From DATBDN01 sp963715995 (GTDB lineage: Bacteria > Actinomycetota > Thermoleophilia > Solirubrobacterales > Thermoleophilaceae): a stretch of 64,000 nt of DNA. Location: contig OY970283.1 in NCBI GenBank assembly GCA_963715995.1, positions 2,852,001 to 2,916,000 of the forward strand. The letters are read 5' to 3'. Of the stretch, positions 51,293 to 60,139 are shown one piece after another (position 1 is the stretch's first letter; each line of letters starts with the position of its first letter). The position numbers and the translations under genes are program-made. The notes beneath the pieces were generated by a model that was not told the origin of the DNA, ran no database searches, and worked only from the letters and a program-made list of their open reading frames with translations.

Positions 51293-51799
51293 TCAGGCCG
51301 GCGAGACGTACTCGCCGGACTCGCGCCGCTTGCGCGCCTCTTCCTCGTTTTGCTTCCCGGCCGCGGCGCGGCGCGTGGAATCGGACGAGCGCCGCATGAG
51401 GTCGGCCAGCAACTGCGCGATCAGGCCGTAGAGCAGCAGCGCCAGCCCGCTGTAGAGGATGCGCTTGACCCATGGCCGCGAGCCCTTGGCGATCCAGGTG
51501 AACGGGCTCATGATCACGTCGCCAACGTCGTCGATGAACTCGCGCGCCGAGGTGTGCTGGCCCTCACGCGCCCGCTCGACTGCCTTCGGCGGATCAGGCG
51601 CCGAGATGTCGACCACCGTCACGCCCGCCGCGGCCGGCTCGCCCTTCGGGGCGACGTCGGTGGTCGCGTTCACCTTCGAGCTGTCGCGCACCTCGTCGGA
51701 CAGGAACCCGATCAGGCCGATGAAGACGAACAGCACCGCGACGATCGACGCGAGGCGGACGAGCCGCGACAGTGACTCGAGCAGAGGAAGCCTGGGCAT
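51293..51799 (-). CDS. Membrane protein of unknown function
   Basis: A 168-residue protein with two membrane helices: LVRLASIVAVLFVFIGLIGF near the N-terminus and ILYSGLALLLYGLIAQLLADL near residue 125. Between them lies an extracytoplasmic stretch of about 75 residues. The C-terminus is charged (GKQNEEEARKRRESGEY). No family is recognised. It is convergent with the hexapeptide acyltransferase. ATG 51799 is chosen; GTG 51805 is an alternative. Confidence 0.6.
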   Translation of the reverse strand: MPRLPLLESLSRLVRLASIVAVLFVFIGLIGFLSDEVRDSSKVNATTDVAPKGEPAAAGVTVVDISAPDPPKAVERAREGQHTSAREFIDDVGDVIMSPFTWIAKGSRPWVKRILYSGLALLLYGLIAQLLADLMRRSSDSTRRAAAGKQNEEEARKRRESGEYVSPA

Positions 51800-51840
51800 C
51801 CTCACGATCGTAAACCGGCGGACGGTCGCACGGCGGGCCT

Positions 51841-53277
51841 TCAGGGCAGGACGAGCGGCGAGAGGTCGAGGAACGGCTGGAGGCCGCGCACACCGGGCTC
51901 GGGCTCCGGCTCGGCCGGCGCCAGCGCTGCCGCGACCGCCGCGGCGTGGTCGCCCACCCGCCGCAGGGGATAGTCGCCCGCCTGGTCGTTGGTGACCTGG
52001 AACGCCCAGTCGCTCGACTGGAGCGCCAGCAGCTCGCGCGTGGCGCGTTCCAGGCGCTGGGAGCGGCCGAGCCTGGTGGCCGCGGCGACCACGGCCAGCT
52101 CGGCGTTGCGCTGGGCGAACGCGATCTCGGCGACGGCCGGTGAGTCCCACGTGCGCATCGTCTTCGGCGTGCCCCACGACGACGCGGCCAGCTCGCGCTC
52201 GACCGGCGCGGAGTGTTCGAGCGCATCGGAAACCGTACGCAGCGCCACGCCCTGTGCCGCCGCCTCGTCGATCACCGCCGCCAGCCAGGCCGGCCCCTCG
52301 TACCACCAGTGGCCGAGCAGCTCGGTGTCGAGCGCGCAGCAGACGAGCCCGGCGCGGCCGCGCTCGCTCTCGTAGGCGTCGAGGCGCTCGGCGACGCTGG
52401 CCACGAAGTCGCGCGCGTGCTCATGGGTGAGCGCGAGGGCATCGGCGTGGCGGTAGGACTCGCCGGCCGTGTTCCAGGGCCGCAGGTCGTAGCGCGTGCG
52501 CTGGTGGTAGTCGCGGTAGCGCGAACTTGCGGGATAGCCGTCGTCCATGTCCCAGACGAGGCAGATCGTCTGCCAGTCGATCGGCACCGCCACGACGCCC
52601 TCGGGCGTGCGCACCGGCTCGAGGTTGTCGAGCGAGCCGCGGCCGAGCTGATCGGTCTGGTCGACGCAGAAAGCGTGCACGCCGCGTTCGGCAAGGTCGC
52701 CCTCGAGCCCAGGCCGGTAGGCGCACTCGGGCAGCCAGAAGCCGCCACGCCAGCCGTCGAAGCGGCGCTGGTGGCTCTCGATCCCGGCCGCGAGCTGAAG
52801 TGCCGTGCCGACACGCGTGGCCAGCAGCGGCAGCACCGCGTGGGTGGCAGCCGAGGTCCACAGCTCGGCGCGGCCGAGGCCTGTCAGCGCGCCGAGCAGG
52901 TCGCGCCCCGCCGCCTCGAAGGCCACAGCGGCGCGCTCGTAGTCGCCGGCCGCGCGGCGCAGCTCTGCCGCCAGCTCGGGCTCGCCCCCGGCCTCCAGCT
53001 GCTGCGCGTCCTCTGCGTGCACGAGCGGGCGAAGCTCGCGCAGGAAGGTCAGGTAGCGATCGCCCGCGTCACCGTCGCGCAGCGCCTGGAGCTGGTCTGC
53101 CAGCACGGGCGTGACCGTCAGCGTGACCGGCGCGTCGGCGAGCAGATCCAGCAGTGGCGTGTAGCTCGACGCCACCGCCTCGAACAGCCATTCCTCGCCG
53201 AACGGCCAGGTGTCGAAGCCCTCCACGTACGGCATGTGCGAGTGCAGCAGCAGGCACAGCGACCCGCTGCGACTCAC
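51841..53277 (-). CDS. GH57-family glycoside hydrolase (1,4-alpha-glucan branching enzyme-like, DUF1957 type)
   Basis: A 478-residue protein with conserved GH57 regions: HSHMPYV at the N-terminus, GFWLPECAYRPG with the catalytic Glu, and DTELLGHWWYEG with the second catalytic Asp. GH57 enzymes with these motifs are alpha-glucan branching enzymes. The C-terminal half is helical. GTG start in a GTGA overlap with the upstream methyltransferase stop, which is the order known in some actinobacterial glycogen/polymethylated polysaccharide clusters. The exact substrate is uncertain. Confidence 0.85.
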   Translation of the reverse strand: MSRSGSLCLLLHSHMPYVEGFDTWPFGEEWLFEAVASSYTPLLDLLADAPVTLTVTPVLADQLQALRDGDAGDRYLTFLRELRPLVHAEDAQQLEAGGEPELAAELRRAAGDYERAAVAFEAAGRDLLGALTGLGRAELWTSAATHAVLPLLATRVGTALQLAAGIESHQRRFDGWRGGFWLPECAYRPGLEGDLAERGVHAFCVDQTDQLGRGSLDNLEPVRTPEGVVAVPIDWQTICLVWDMDDGYPASSRYRDYHQRTRYDLRPWNTAGESYRHADALALTHEHARDFVASVAERLDAYESERGRAGLVCCALDTELLGHWWYEGPAWLAAVIDEAAAQGVALRTVSDALEHSAPVERELAASSWGTPKTMRTWDSPAVAEIAFAQRNAELAVVAAATRLGRSQRLERATRELLALQSSDWAFQVTNDQAGDYPLRRVGDHAAAVAAALAPAEPEPEPGVRGLQPFLDLSPLVLP

Positions 53278-54041
53278 GGCCGCAGTACCGCGAGGAAGTC
53301 GAGTGCGCCGTCGAGCTGGCGCCCGCCCAGGCGGAAGTCCCGCACCGAGATCGCTGGTGTGAACCAGTCGTAGAAGCGCTTCGTGATCCCGAGCTTGGGG
53401 TGAAGCGAGTCCCAGCCGGCGCGGATCGCCAGCTCGTGCGCACGCAGCTTGCGTGCGTGGAAGAGCCCGTACATCTCGACGCTGCCGAAGGCCGACTCGC
53501 ACAGCCCGCGGAACTCCTCGGCGCGGTACTCGCGGATGTGCCACGGGTTGCCCGAGCGCTCGGCGCCCTTCGGCGCCAGCGTCAGCACGTTCGGCGTGGA
53601 GACGTAGGCCACGCCGCCCGGGCGCAGCAGCGAGCGGAAGTGCTCGAGCGCGGCCTTCGGGTCCTGCAGGTGCTCGATCGTCTGGAGGAACACGATCGCG
53701 TCACACGGCTGCGAGTAGGTCTCGACCAGGTCGCGCTTGAAGGAGAGGTTCGCGCGCCGGTAGCGCAGGCGCGCGTGCTCGTGCGCCTCGGGGTTGGCGT
53801 CGACCCCGGTCACGCGGGCGGCCCGCTTGGAGAGGATGTCGCTGCCGTAGCCCTCGCCGCATGCCATGTCGACGACCTCGAGCCCGGCACAGCGGCGCGC
53901 GATCCAGTCGTAGACCACGACGTGGCGCCGGTACCAGTAGTTCTCCTCGGGCACGTCGGGCAGCGTCCGCTCACCCGTCAGCGCCAGCGGAGGCACACCG
54001 GGAGGCTGATCGCGCTGTAGGTACTCCACGGCCGAGTCCAA
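53274..54041 (-). CDS. Class I SAM-dependent methyltransferase
   Basis: A protein of about 255 residues. The SAM motif I is VVDMACGEGYGSDIL, then GVDANPEAHEHAR and FLQTIEHLQDP and LRPGGVAYVSTPN. The N-terminal GERTLPDVPEENYWYRRH and the HIREYRAEEF segment match a family often found beside glycan enzymes. The start is uncertain: TTG 54041 or GTG 54029. It is coupled to the GH57 gene and divergent from another methyltransferase, which suggests methylation of a glycan or its precursor. Confidence 0.8.
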   Translation of the reverse strand: MDSAVEYLQRDQPPGVPPLALTGERTLPDVPEENYWYRRHVVVYDWIARRCAGLEVVDMACGEGYGSDILSKRAARVTGVDANPEAHEHARLRYRRANLSFKRDLVETYSQPCDAIVFLQTIEHLQDPKAALEHFRSLLRPGGVAYVSTPNVLTLAPKGAERSGNPWHIREYRAEEFRGLCESAFGSVEMYGLFHARKLRAHELAIRAGWDSLHPKLGITKRFYDWFTPAISVRDFRLGGRQLDGALDFLAVLRP

Positions 54042-54073
54042 GAGGCGGGCGACTATAGTCCGCCGCCGCCGCC

Positions 54074-54976
54074 ATGCCGGGACCGTCTGCCGAGCGCATT
54101 CTGGACGTAAACGTCCGCTATCACGACCTCGCTTCCGAGTCCTACGACTCGAAGTGGGGCATCGACTATGGCGAGAAGGGCGCGCAGCAGGTGCTCGGCA
54201 AGATGCAGAAGGCACTGGGCCAGCCGCTGCGGCCGATGGGCCGCGGGCTGGAGATCGGCGCGGGCACCGGCTACTTCTCGCTCAACCTGCTGCGCCACGG
54301 AATCCTGAGCGAGGTCACGTGCACCGACGTGTCGCCCGGGATGCTCGATGCGCTGTCGGCGTCGGCACGGCGCATGCACCTGGACGTGGAGACCGCGGTC
54401 TGCGACGCCGAGAGCCTCCCGTTCGAGGACGGCAGCTTCGACGTGGTCTTCGGGCACGCGGTGCTGCACCACATCCCCGACCTGGAGCGCGCGTTCTCGG
54501 AGTTCCGGCGCGTGCTCAAGCCCGGCGGGCTGGTCGCGTTCTGCGGCGAGCCCTCGCGAACGGGCGACCGCCTGGCGACCTACCCCAAGCGCGCGGCGCT
54601 GGCTCTCTCCCCTCTGTGGCGCCGCGCCATGCGCGCACGTCGCCACCGCGGCAGCGACGGCAGCTGGGGCAAGGACGAGGAGGCCTCGCTCGAGCCCTAC
54701 GTGGACGTCCACGCGTTCACGCCGGAGGACCTCGAGTCGGCCGCGCGCGCGGGCGGCTTCGAGAACGTGCGCATTCGCGGTGAGGAGCTGGCCGCCTCGT
54801 GGTTCGGCTGGGCGAACAGGACGCTCGAATCGACGGCCGAGCCCGCCGACGTGCCGTGGTTGTGGCGCCGCTACGCGTTCCACGGCTACCTGGCGCTCCA
54901 GCGGGTGGATCGCGCGCTGCTCGAGCCCTACCTGCCGCCGGCGATCTTCTACAACCTGCTGATCAGCGCTTCCTGA
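54074..54976 (+). CDS. Class I SAM-dependent methyltransferase (UbiE/methyltransf_11 type)
   Basis: A 300-residue protein with motif I GLEIGAGTGYFSL, motif II-like CTDVSPGMLDAL, DAESLPFEDGSFDVVFGHAVLHHIPD and VLKPGGLVAF. The C-terminal 110 residues are probably a substrate domain. The substrate is unknown. It is 32 bases from the divergent methyltransferase and convergent with hisC. Confidence 0.85.
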   Translation: MPGPSAERILDVNVRYHDLASESYDSKWGIDYGEKGAQQVLGKMQKALGQPLRPMGRGLEIGAGTGYFSLNLLRHGILSEVTCTDVSPGMLDALSASARRMHLDVETAVCDAESLPFEDGSFDVVFGHAVLHHIPDLERAFSEFRRVLKPGGLVAFCGEPSRTGDRLATYPKRAALALSPLWRRAMRARRHRGSDGSWGKDEEASLEPYVDVHAFTPEDLESAARAGGFENVRIRGEELAASWFGWANRTLESTAEPADVPWLWRRYAFHGYLALQRVDRALLEPYLPPAIFYNLLISAS

Positions 54977-54982
54977 CCGGCG

Positions 54983-56092
54983 TCAGGCCGCCGCGACCTT
55001 GGTCAGCGCGCCGGCGAACAGCTCCATCTCCTCGTCGGTGCCGACGGTGACCCGGATCGCTCCCGGTGCTCCGAATGCGCGCAGCGCGCGCACGATGAAG
55101 CCCGCGTGCAGCAGGCGGTCGGCCAGGCCGTCGCCGTCGCCGCCGGGCACGTCGGCATAGACGAAGTTCGCGTGCGAGCGGATCGGGTCGAGGCCGGCGG
55201 CCGCGAGCTGGTCGTAGAGCTCGTCGCGCGCCGCGCGGGTGTGGGCGATGCGCCGCGCGACGGCCTCGGTCTCGTGCAGCGACGCCAGCGCCGCCTCCTG
55301 CGCCGGCTGGTTCACGTTGAAGATCGGGCGCACGCGGTTGAGCGCGTCGGCGATCGCGGGCGGCGCGATCGCGTAGCCGATGCGCACCGCAGCGAGCCCG
55401 TAGACCTTCGAGAACGTGCGCAGCACGCAGACGCGCTCGTGCCCCTCGCGGATCAGCGCGACGCCGTCGGGCTCCTGCTCGGCGTACTCGGCGTAGGCCT
55501 CGTCGAGCACGCACAGCACTCCCGCCGGCAGCGACTCGACGAGCGAGCGGACGTCCTCGCGGGAGACGAGTGTGCCGGTCGGGTTGTTCGGGTTCGCCAG
55601 GTAGACGAGCTTCGCCGCGCCCGTGCCGCGTGAGCGCCGATCCGGGCCGCAGGCGGCCAGCAGGGCGTCGAGGTCGCACGCGCGCTCGTGCATCGGCACG
55701 GTGACCGCGTCGGCAGCAGCGGCCGCAGCGGCCGTCGGATAGCTCTGGAACGACGGCCACGGGAAGACCGCGCGGTCGCCCGGGTCGAGCGTCGCCAGCG
55801 CCGTCAGCCGGATCAGCTCGTCGGCGCCGTTGCCGAGCACGATCTGCTCGGCCGCGACCCCGTAGCGCTCGGCGAGTGCCTCACGCAGGCGGGTGGCCCC
55901 GGCGTCCGGGTAGCGGTTCAGCTCGCGCGCTGAGGCCTCGAAGGCGGCAACGGCGGCGGGCAGCGGGCCGAACGGCCCCTCGTTCGACGCGAGCTTGATC
56001 ATCCGCTCGAGCCCGAGCTGCTCCTGGAGCTGGCGCATGGGCGGCTGCGGCTTGTACGGCTCGACCTGCGCCAGGATGCGGCGTAGAGGCAT
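54983..56092 (-). CDS. hisC: Histidinol-phosphate aminotransferase
   Basis: A 369-residue PLP enzyme of fold type I: IKLASNEGPFGP, YPDAGATRLREALA, LANPNNPTGT, DEAYAEYA and the PLP-Lys segment RTFSKVYGLAAVRIGYA, followed by the FNVNQPAQ and HANFV motifs. It makes histidinol phosphate from imidazole-acetol phosphate. Some related enzymes use aromatic amino acids. No other his genes are in the window. ATG 56092 (MPLRRILAQ) is used. Confidence 0.88.
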   Translation of the reverse strand: MPLRRILAQVEPYKPQPPMRQLQEQLGLERMIKLASNEGPFGPLPAAVAAFEASARELNRYPDAGATRLREALAERYGVAAEQIVLGNGADELIRLTALATLDPGDRAVFPWPSFQSYPTAAAAAAADAVTVPMHERACDLDALLAACGPDRRSRGTGAAKLVYLANPNNPTGTLVSREDVRSLVESLPAGVLCVLDEAYAEYAEQEPDGVALIREGHERVCVLRTFSKVYGLAAVRIGYAIAPPAIADALNRVRPIFNVNQPAQEAALASLHETEAVARRIAHTRAARDELYDQLAAAGLDPIRSHANFVYADVPGGDGDGLADRLLHAGFIVRALRAFGAPGAIRVTVGTDEEMELFAGALTKVAAA

Positions 56093-56109
56093 GGGCGTAG
56101 GGTACGTGC

Positions 56110-56730
56110 GTGCCCGACGTCCTCGAGCGTTTTCCCCTCTTCCCGCTTGGGCTGGTGCTGCTCCCACAGGAGGTCGTGCCGCTTCACATCTTCGAGACGC
56201 GCTACAAGACGATGGTCGCCGAGTGCATGGCCGGCGACAGCCGGTTCGGGATCGTGTGGCTGGCCGACGACGGCCTGCGCGACGTTGGCTGCACCGCCGA
56301 GATCACGCGCGTGATCGAGCAGTTCGACGATGGCCGCATGAACATCCTGGTCGAGGGCGTGCGCCCGTTTCGCCTGCTGCGCCGGATCGACGACATGGCG
56401 TACCCGGCCGGCGACATCGAGCTGCTCGAGGACTTCGAGAGCGAGGGCGACCCGGAACTGGCCGCCCGGGCCCGCGCCCGGTACGCCGAGCTGATCGAGA
56501 GCGCGACCGAGGAGGCGCCCGACCCCGACGAGATCGACGGGCTCGACGCATACGGCATGGCAGCCACCGTCGAGCACCCGCCGGAGGCGAAGCAGGCGCT
56601 GCTGGAGCTGCGCGCCGAGAACGACCGCCTGCGCATGGTCGACGAGATGTTCCGCACCGCGATGAAGCGCGTGGCCTACGCCGAAGAGGCCGCCGAGCGG
56701 GCGCAGACGAACGGCTCCGTCCCGCACTGA
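56110..56730 (+). CDS. Lon N-terminal (LON substrate-binding) domain protein
   Basis: A 206-residue protein consisting of the Lon N domain (FPLFPLGLVLLPQEVVPLHIFETRY, followed by the GIVWLADDG strand and a C-terminal helical bundle). It lacks the AAA and protease domains of Lon. Such single-domain proteins are common in bacteria and poorly characterised. GTG start; 17 bases from the divergent hisC start. Confidence 0.85.
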   Translation: MPDVLERFPLFPLGLVLLPQEVVPLHIFETRYKTMVAECMAGDSRFGIVWLADDGLRDVGCTAEITRVIEQFDDGRMNILVEGVRPFRLLRRIDDMAYPAGDIELLEDFESEGDPELAARARARYAELIESATEEAPDPDEIDGLDAYGMAATVEHPPEAKQALLELRAENDRLRMVDEMFRTAMKRVAYAEEAAERAQTNGSVPH

Positions 56731-56951
56731 GGCGCCCCATCGTCACGGTCGATGCCCGCGGACTCGCCTGCCCCCTGCCGCTCGTGAAGACGAAGGTCGC
56801 CATGGAGGCGCTCGCTCCCGGCGACCGGCTCAGCGTGCTGGCGACCGACCCCGAGGCGCCTATCGACCTGGCGGCCTGGGCCGAGGACGAGGGCCATGCG
56901 TTCACGGAGCGCGCTCCGGGTGAGTTCGAGCTGACGAAGCGCTCGCCGTAG
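56727..56951 (+). CDS. TusA/SirA-like sulfur-carrier protein
   Basis: A 74-residue protein with DARGLACPLPLVKTKVAMEAL, the conserved CPxP of the TusA family with its sulfur-accepting Cys, and the RLSVLATDPEAPIDL strand that follows. Members transfer persulfide sulfur to tRNA thiolation or sulfur metabolism. The only start codon in the right position is CTG 56727, which overlaps the Lon-N stop as CTGA; the next ATG is within the helix after the Cys. Confidence 0.8.
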   Translation: MRRPIVTVDARGLACPLPLVKTKVAMEALAPGDRLSVLATDPEAPIDLAAWAEDEGHAFTERAPGEFELTKRSP

Positions 56952-56960
56952 CGCCGGGTC

Positions 56961-58487
56961 CTACTCGACCACGACCGCCGCGCCGCCCCTGCGCGGGTCG
57001 CCGCCGCCCGAGAGCTCGCCGGTCTCGGGATCGCGCGCAGCAGCCTGGACGCCGCCGAAGTAGAGGTTGCGCTCGTGCCAGCGCTGAACCTTCCAGCCGC
57101 TTCGCTCGAGCGAGTCGAGTGCGCGCGGATCGACGCCTGGCTCGGCATCCACCAGGCCGCGTTCCAGGTGAAGGCGTGGCAACTCGACCGCGTTCTCGGC
57201 CTTCAGGTTGAAATCGACGATGTTCAGGATCGTCTGGAGGATCGCCGAGCGGATCCGGTTCGAGCCGGCCGAGCCCAGCACGATCTCGGGCCTGCCGTCA
57301 TCGTGGAGCACGACCGTCGGGGCCATCATGCTCGGAACCCGGGTCCCGCGCGCGTGGCGGTGATGGCCGAGCGGGTTCAGGTCCTCCTCGCCGAGCATGT
57401 TGTTCAGGTGGATACCGGTGCCGGGCACGACGACGCCGGACGACGATCCGCTCGAGCACGTCACGCTCACGCAGCAGCCGTCAGAGTCCATCGCCGAGAT
57501 GTGGGTGGTCGAGCCGAGTCGCGACTCGACCTCGCCCGCCACCGAAGCGAGACCGTCCTTGGCCAGGAAGCGCTCGAGATAGCCCTGACTGTGCAGAGCG
57601 ATCGAGAACTCCTCGGTACGCGCCTTGTTGGTCTCGTCCATCACCTCGACCAGCGCCCGCAGATCGCCCGGTCGTCCGACTCGCTCCAGCAGATCGAGCG
57701 AGTACGCGATCAAGATGCCACCCGACGACGGCGGCGGATTGGTCAGGATGTCGCGACCGTGGTAGGTCGCGTGCGCCGGCGTGCGGTCGATCACCCCGTA
57801 GCTCGCCAGGTCCTCGCGCGTGATCAGGCCGCCGCGGTCAAGCACCCAGTCGCTCACGGCCACCGCGACGTCGCCCGTGTACGCGAAGCCCGGCCCCTCG
57901 CGGCCCAGCCGCGAAATCAGGTCACCGAGCTCGGGGTTGCGCATCGTCTCCCCGCTCTCGAGCAGGCGCCCATGCGGGGCGAACCAGGCGCGCCCCTCGT
58001 CGGTCGAGAGCACCATCGAGCCGAGGATCTGGATCAGATAGCCCTGAATCGGCGTGATCTCGTGCCCGTCGCGAGCCACTCGCGCCGGCTCCTCGGCCAG
58101 GTCTGCGAACGACAGCGTCCCGAAGCGCTCGAGCGCATTCGCCACGCCGAGCGGCGTGCCGTAGACGCCGCACGAGGCCGGGCCCGCGTGGAAGGTCTGG
58201 GTCACATCGTCGGTGAAGGCGACGTCGAACGCGGTCAGCTCGCCGGCTTCGCGATCGGATCCCCGCCCGGGGGCCGCGACGAAGAAGTCCAGCAGCACGT
58301 TCTCGCCTGCGGCCGTGTGCACCAGCATGAATCCGCCGGCGCCCGGGCCTGTGAGCAGTGGCTCGCAGACCCACGACATGAGGCACGCGGCTACGGCGGC
58401 GTCAACCGCATTGCCACCCTCGCGCAGGACGCGAGCGCCAGCCTCCGCGGTCAGCGGGTGACCGGCAGCAATGACCCCCTTCGCCAC
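56961..58487 (-). CDS. Gamma-glutamyltransferase/hydrolase family protein
   Basis: A 508-residue Ntn-hydrolase of the Ggt family. The autoprocessing nucleophile Thr is in GSTTHISAMDSDG, with TNPPPSSGG, PGTGIHLNNML and MMAPTVVLHDDGRPEIVLGSAG in the expected positions. It lacks a clear signal peptide, so it may be cytoplasmic. Ggt enzymes cleave gamma-glutamyl amides such as glutathione. GTG start. The gap to ftsZ holds the third repeat relative. Confidence 0.88.
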   Translation of the reverse strand: MAKGVIAAGHPLTAEAGARVLREGGNAVDAAVAACLMSWVCEPLLTGPGAGGFMLVHTAAGENVLLDFFVAAPGRGSDREAGELTAFDVAFTDDVTQTFHAGPASCGVYGTPLGVANALERFGTLSFADLAEEPARVARDGHEITPIQGYLIQILGSMVLSTDEGRAWFAPHGRLLESGETMRNPELGDLISRLGREGPGFAYTGDVAVAVSDWVLDRGGLITREDLASYGVIDRTPAHATYHGRDILTNPPPSSGGILIAYSLDLLERVGRPGDLRALVEVMDETNKARTEEFSIALHSQGYLERFLAKDGLASVAGEVESRLGSTTHISAMDSDGCCVSVTCSSGSSSGVVVPGTGIHLNNMLGEEDLNPLGHHRHARGTRVPSMMAPTVVLHDDGRPEIVLGSAGSNRIRSAILQTILNIVDFNLKAENAVELPRLHLERGLVDAEPGVDPRALDSLERSGWKVQRWHERNLYFGGVQAAARDPETGELSGGGDPRRGGAAVVVE

Positions 58488-58539
58488 GCAAGCGTTTGTA
58501 ACAAAGCGGGGCCGAACTGCACGGTTTCCGTCGGCTTGC

Positions 58540-58700
58540 CCTGGCGCCTCGATGTGGAAACTGCGGCGGCCAAGGCGTGGCTGAAGCGGCGCTTGCGCTC
58601 GTCGCGCGGCGTTTTGGTCGCTCCACCTGCGCCGACTGTGACGTTAACCCCCGATAGCGCGCATAACTTCACAGTCACCACCAAAAGCGGCAGCTAGACC
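58540..58700 (+). repeat. Shortened, diverged relative of the hairpin-array repeat (copy 3)
   Basis: The 251-base gap between the Ggt gene and ftsZ holds a leader GGAAACTGC-GG-CGGCCAAGG (from 58556) matching those of copies 1 and 2 in most positions, followed by GCTGAAGCGGCGCTTGCGCTC. Downstream is a single hairpin GACTGTGA...TCACAGTC (58634-58676) and a stretch ACCAAAAGCGGC that matches the start of stem-loop 4's flank in copy 2. The middle hairpins are missing. This points to a family with many members of varied length. Confidence 0.65.
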
Positions 58701-58738
58701 GAGCACAGAGCCGCTCGAGCGATGACCCGAGCGCTGCC

Positions 58739-60139
58739 CTACCGGCTCGGCGGCACGTACTCCGGGATGCGCAGGTCGCCCAGGGTTGCCGCTGGGCGGC
58801 TTGTCCTGCGCACGCGGGGCTCTGCGTCGGCCGGGATCCGCTGCGGCGTGTGCACCGCGGGGCGCTCCGTTCGGCGCACCTGGCGGTCGCCATAGCCCGT
58901 CGCCACGACCGTCACCCACACCTGGTCGACGACCTTCTCGTCGACCATGGCGCCAAAGATGATGTTGGCGTCGGGGTGCGCGGCCTCGGCCACCGCCTTC
59001 GCGGCCTCGTTGACCTCGAACAGCGAGAGGTCGCGGCCGCCGGTGATCGAGAGCAGGATCGAGCGTGCGCCTTCCACGGACGTCTCGAGCAGTGGTGACT
59101 CGACGGCGTGTCGGGCTGCATCGACCGCGCGGTGCTCGCCAACGCCCATGCCGATGCCGAGCAGCGACTGCCCGGCGTCGGACATGATCGTGCGCACGTC
59201 CGCGAAGTCGAGGTTGATCAGGCCCGGGAGCGTGATCAGGTCGGAGATCCCCTGCACGCCCTGGCGCAGCACGTCGTCGGCGAAGCGGAACGCCTCGACC
59301 ATCGACGTCTTCTTGTCGAGCACCTGGAGCAGGCGAGCGTTCGGGATCGTGATGAGGGTGTCCACCGCGTTCGCAAGCTCGGCGACGCCCCGGTCGGCCT
59401 GCTCGGCACGCCGCATTCCCTCGAACGGGAACGGCTTCGTGACGACACCGACGGTGAGCGCCCCGATCTCACGCGCGATCTGCGCGACCACGGGCGCCGC
59501 GCCCGTGCCGGTGCCGCCGCCCGAGCCGGCTGCGACGAACACCATGTCCGAGCCCTTGAGCAGTGCCTTGATCTGGTCGGCGGACTCGAGCGCGGCCTCG
59601 CGTCCCAGCGACGGGTTCGATCCCGCGCCGAGGCCCCGCGTGAGCTCGCCACCGATGTGCACGAGCTCCGAGGCGCGCGACGTCTGAAGCGACTGCATGT
59701 CCGTGTTGAGCGCGATGAACTCGACGCCCTCGATGCCAGCCTCGATCATCCGGTTGACCGCGTTCACGCCGGCGCCACCGACGCCGACCACGCGCAGGAC
59801 CGGATGGGCCACGCTGTTGGGAGTGGAGATCGCACGCGGCTCGTCACGGCCGTAGCGCGGGCGCGAGACGGGCTCGCGCTCCATCATGTTGTTCGGGATG
59901 TCCGGGCTGAAGACGTCGCGCAGGCGCTGGTCGTAGGCGCGCGGCGCAGGCGTCTCGCGCTCGACGCGCGGTGCCGGCGGCGGCGGGAGCTCGATGCGCT
60001 CCGGCTCCTCGCGTGGCGGCTCGGCAGGAGCGGCTTCGGCGCGCGGCGCCTCCGTCTGCTCCTCGTCAAGCTCGGCTGTCGACCGGAACAGGGCCGAAAG
60101 CGGGCCTTCCCGCATGCTTGCCCGCTTACCGCGATCCAT
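58739..60139 (-). CDS. ftsZ: Cell division protein FtsZ with long N-terminal extension
   Basis: A 466-residue tubulin homologue. The GTP-binding signature GGGTGTGAAP is in the core, VVGVGGAGVNAVNRM starts the domain and the T7 loop is NLDFAD. The C-terminal tail DLRIPEYVPPSR resembles the FtsZ conserved peptide. The core begins only at about residue 115; before it are over 110 residues rich in Pro, Glu and Arg. AGGAGG lies 9 bases upstream of ATG 60139, so the extension is likely translated. Usual FtsZ begins within 10-15 residues of the core. The neighbours are parA and ArsA genes, not the dcw cluster. Confidence 0.9.
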   Translation of the reverse strand: MDRGKRASMREGPLSALFRSTAELDEEQTEAPRAEAAPAEPPREEPERIELPPPPAPRVERETPAPRAYDQRLRDVFSPDIPNNMMEREPVSRPRYGRDEPRAISTPNSVAHPVLRVVGVGGAGVNAVNRMIEAGIEGVEFIALNTDMQSLQTSRASELVHIGGELTRGLGAGSNPSLGREAALESADQIKALLKGSDMVFVAAGSGGGTGTGAAPVVAQIAREIGALTVGVVTKPFPFEGMRRAEQADRGVAELANAVDTLITIPNARLLQVLDKKTSMVEAFRFADDVLRQGVQGISDLITLPGLINLDFADVRTIMSDAGQSLLGIGMGVGEHRAVDAARHAVESPLLETSVEGARSILLSITGGRDLSLFEVNEAAKAVAEAAHPDANIIFGAMVDEKVVDQVWVTVVATGYGDRQVRRTERPAVHTPQRIPADAEPRVRRTSRPAATLGDLRIPEYVPPSR

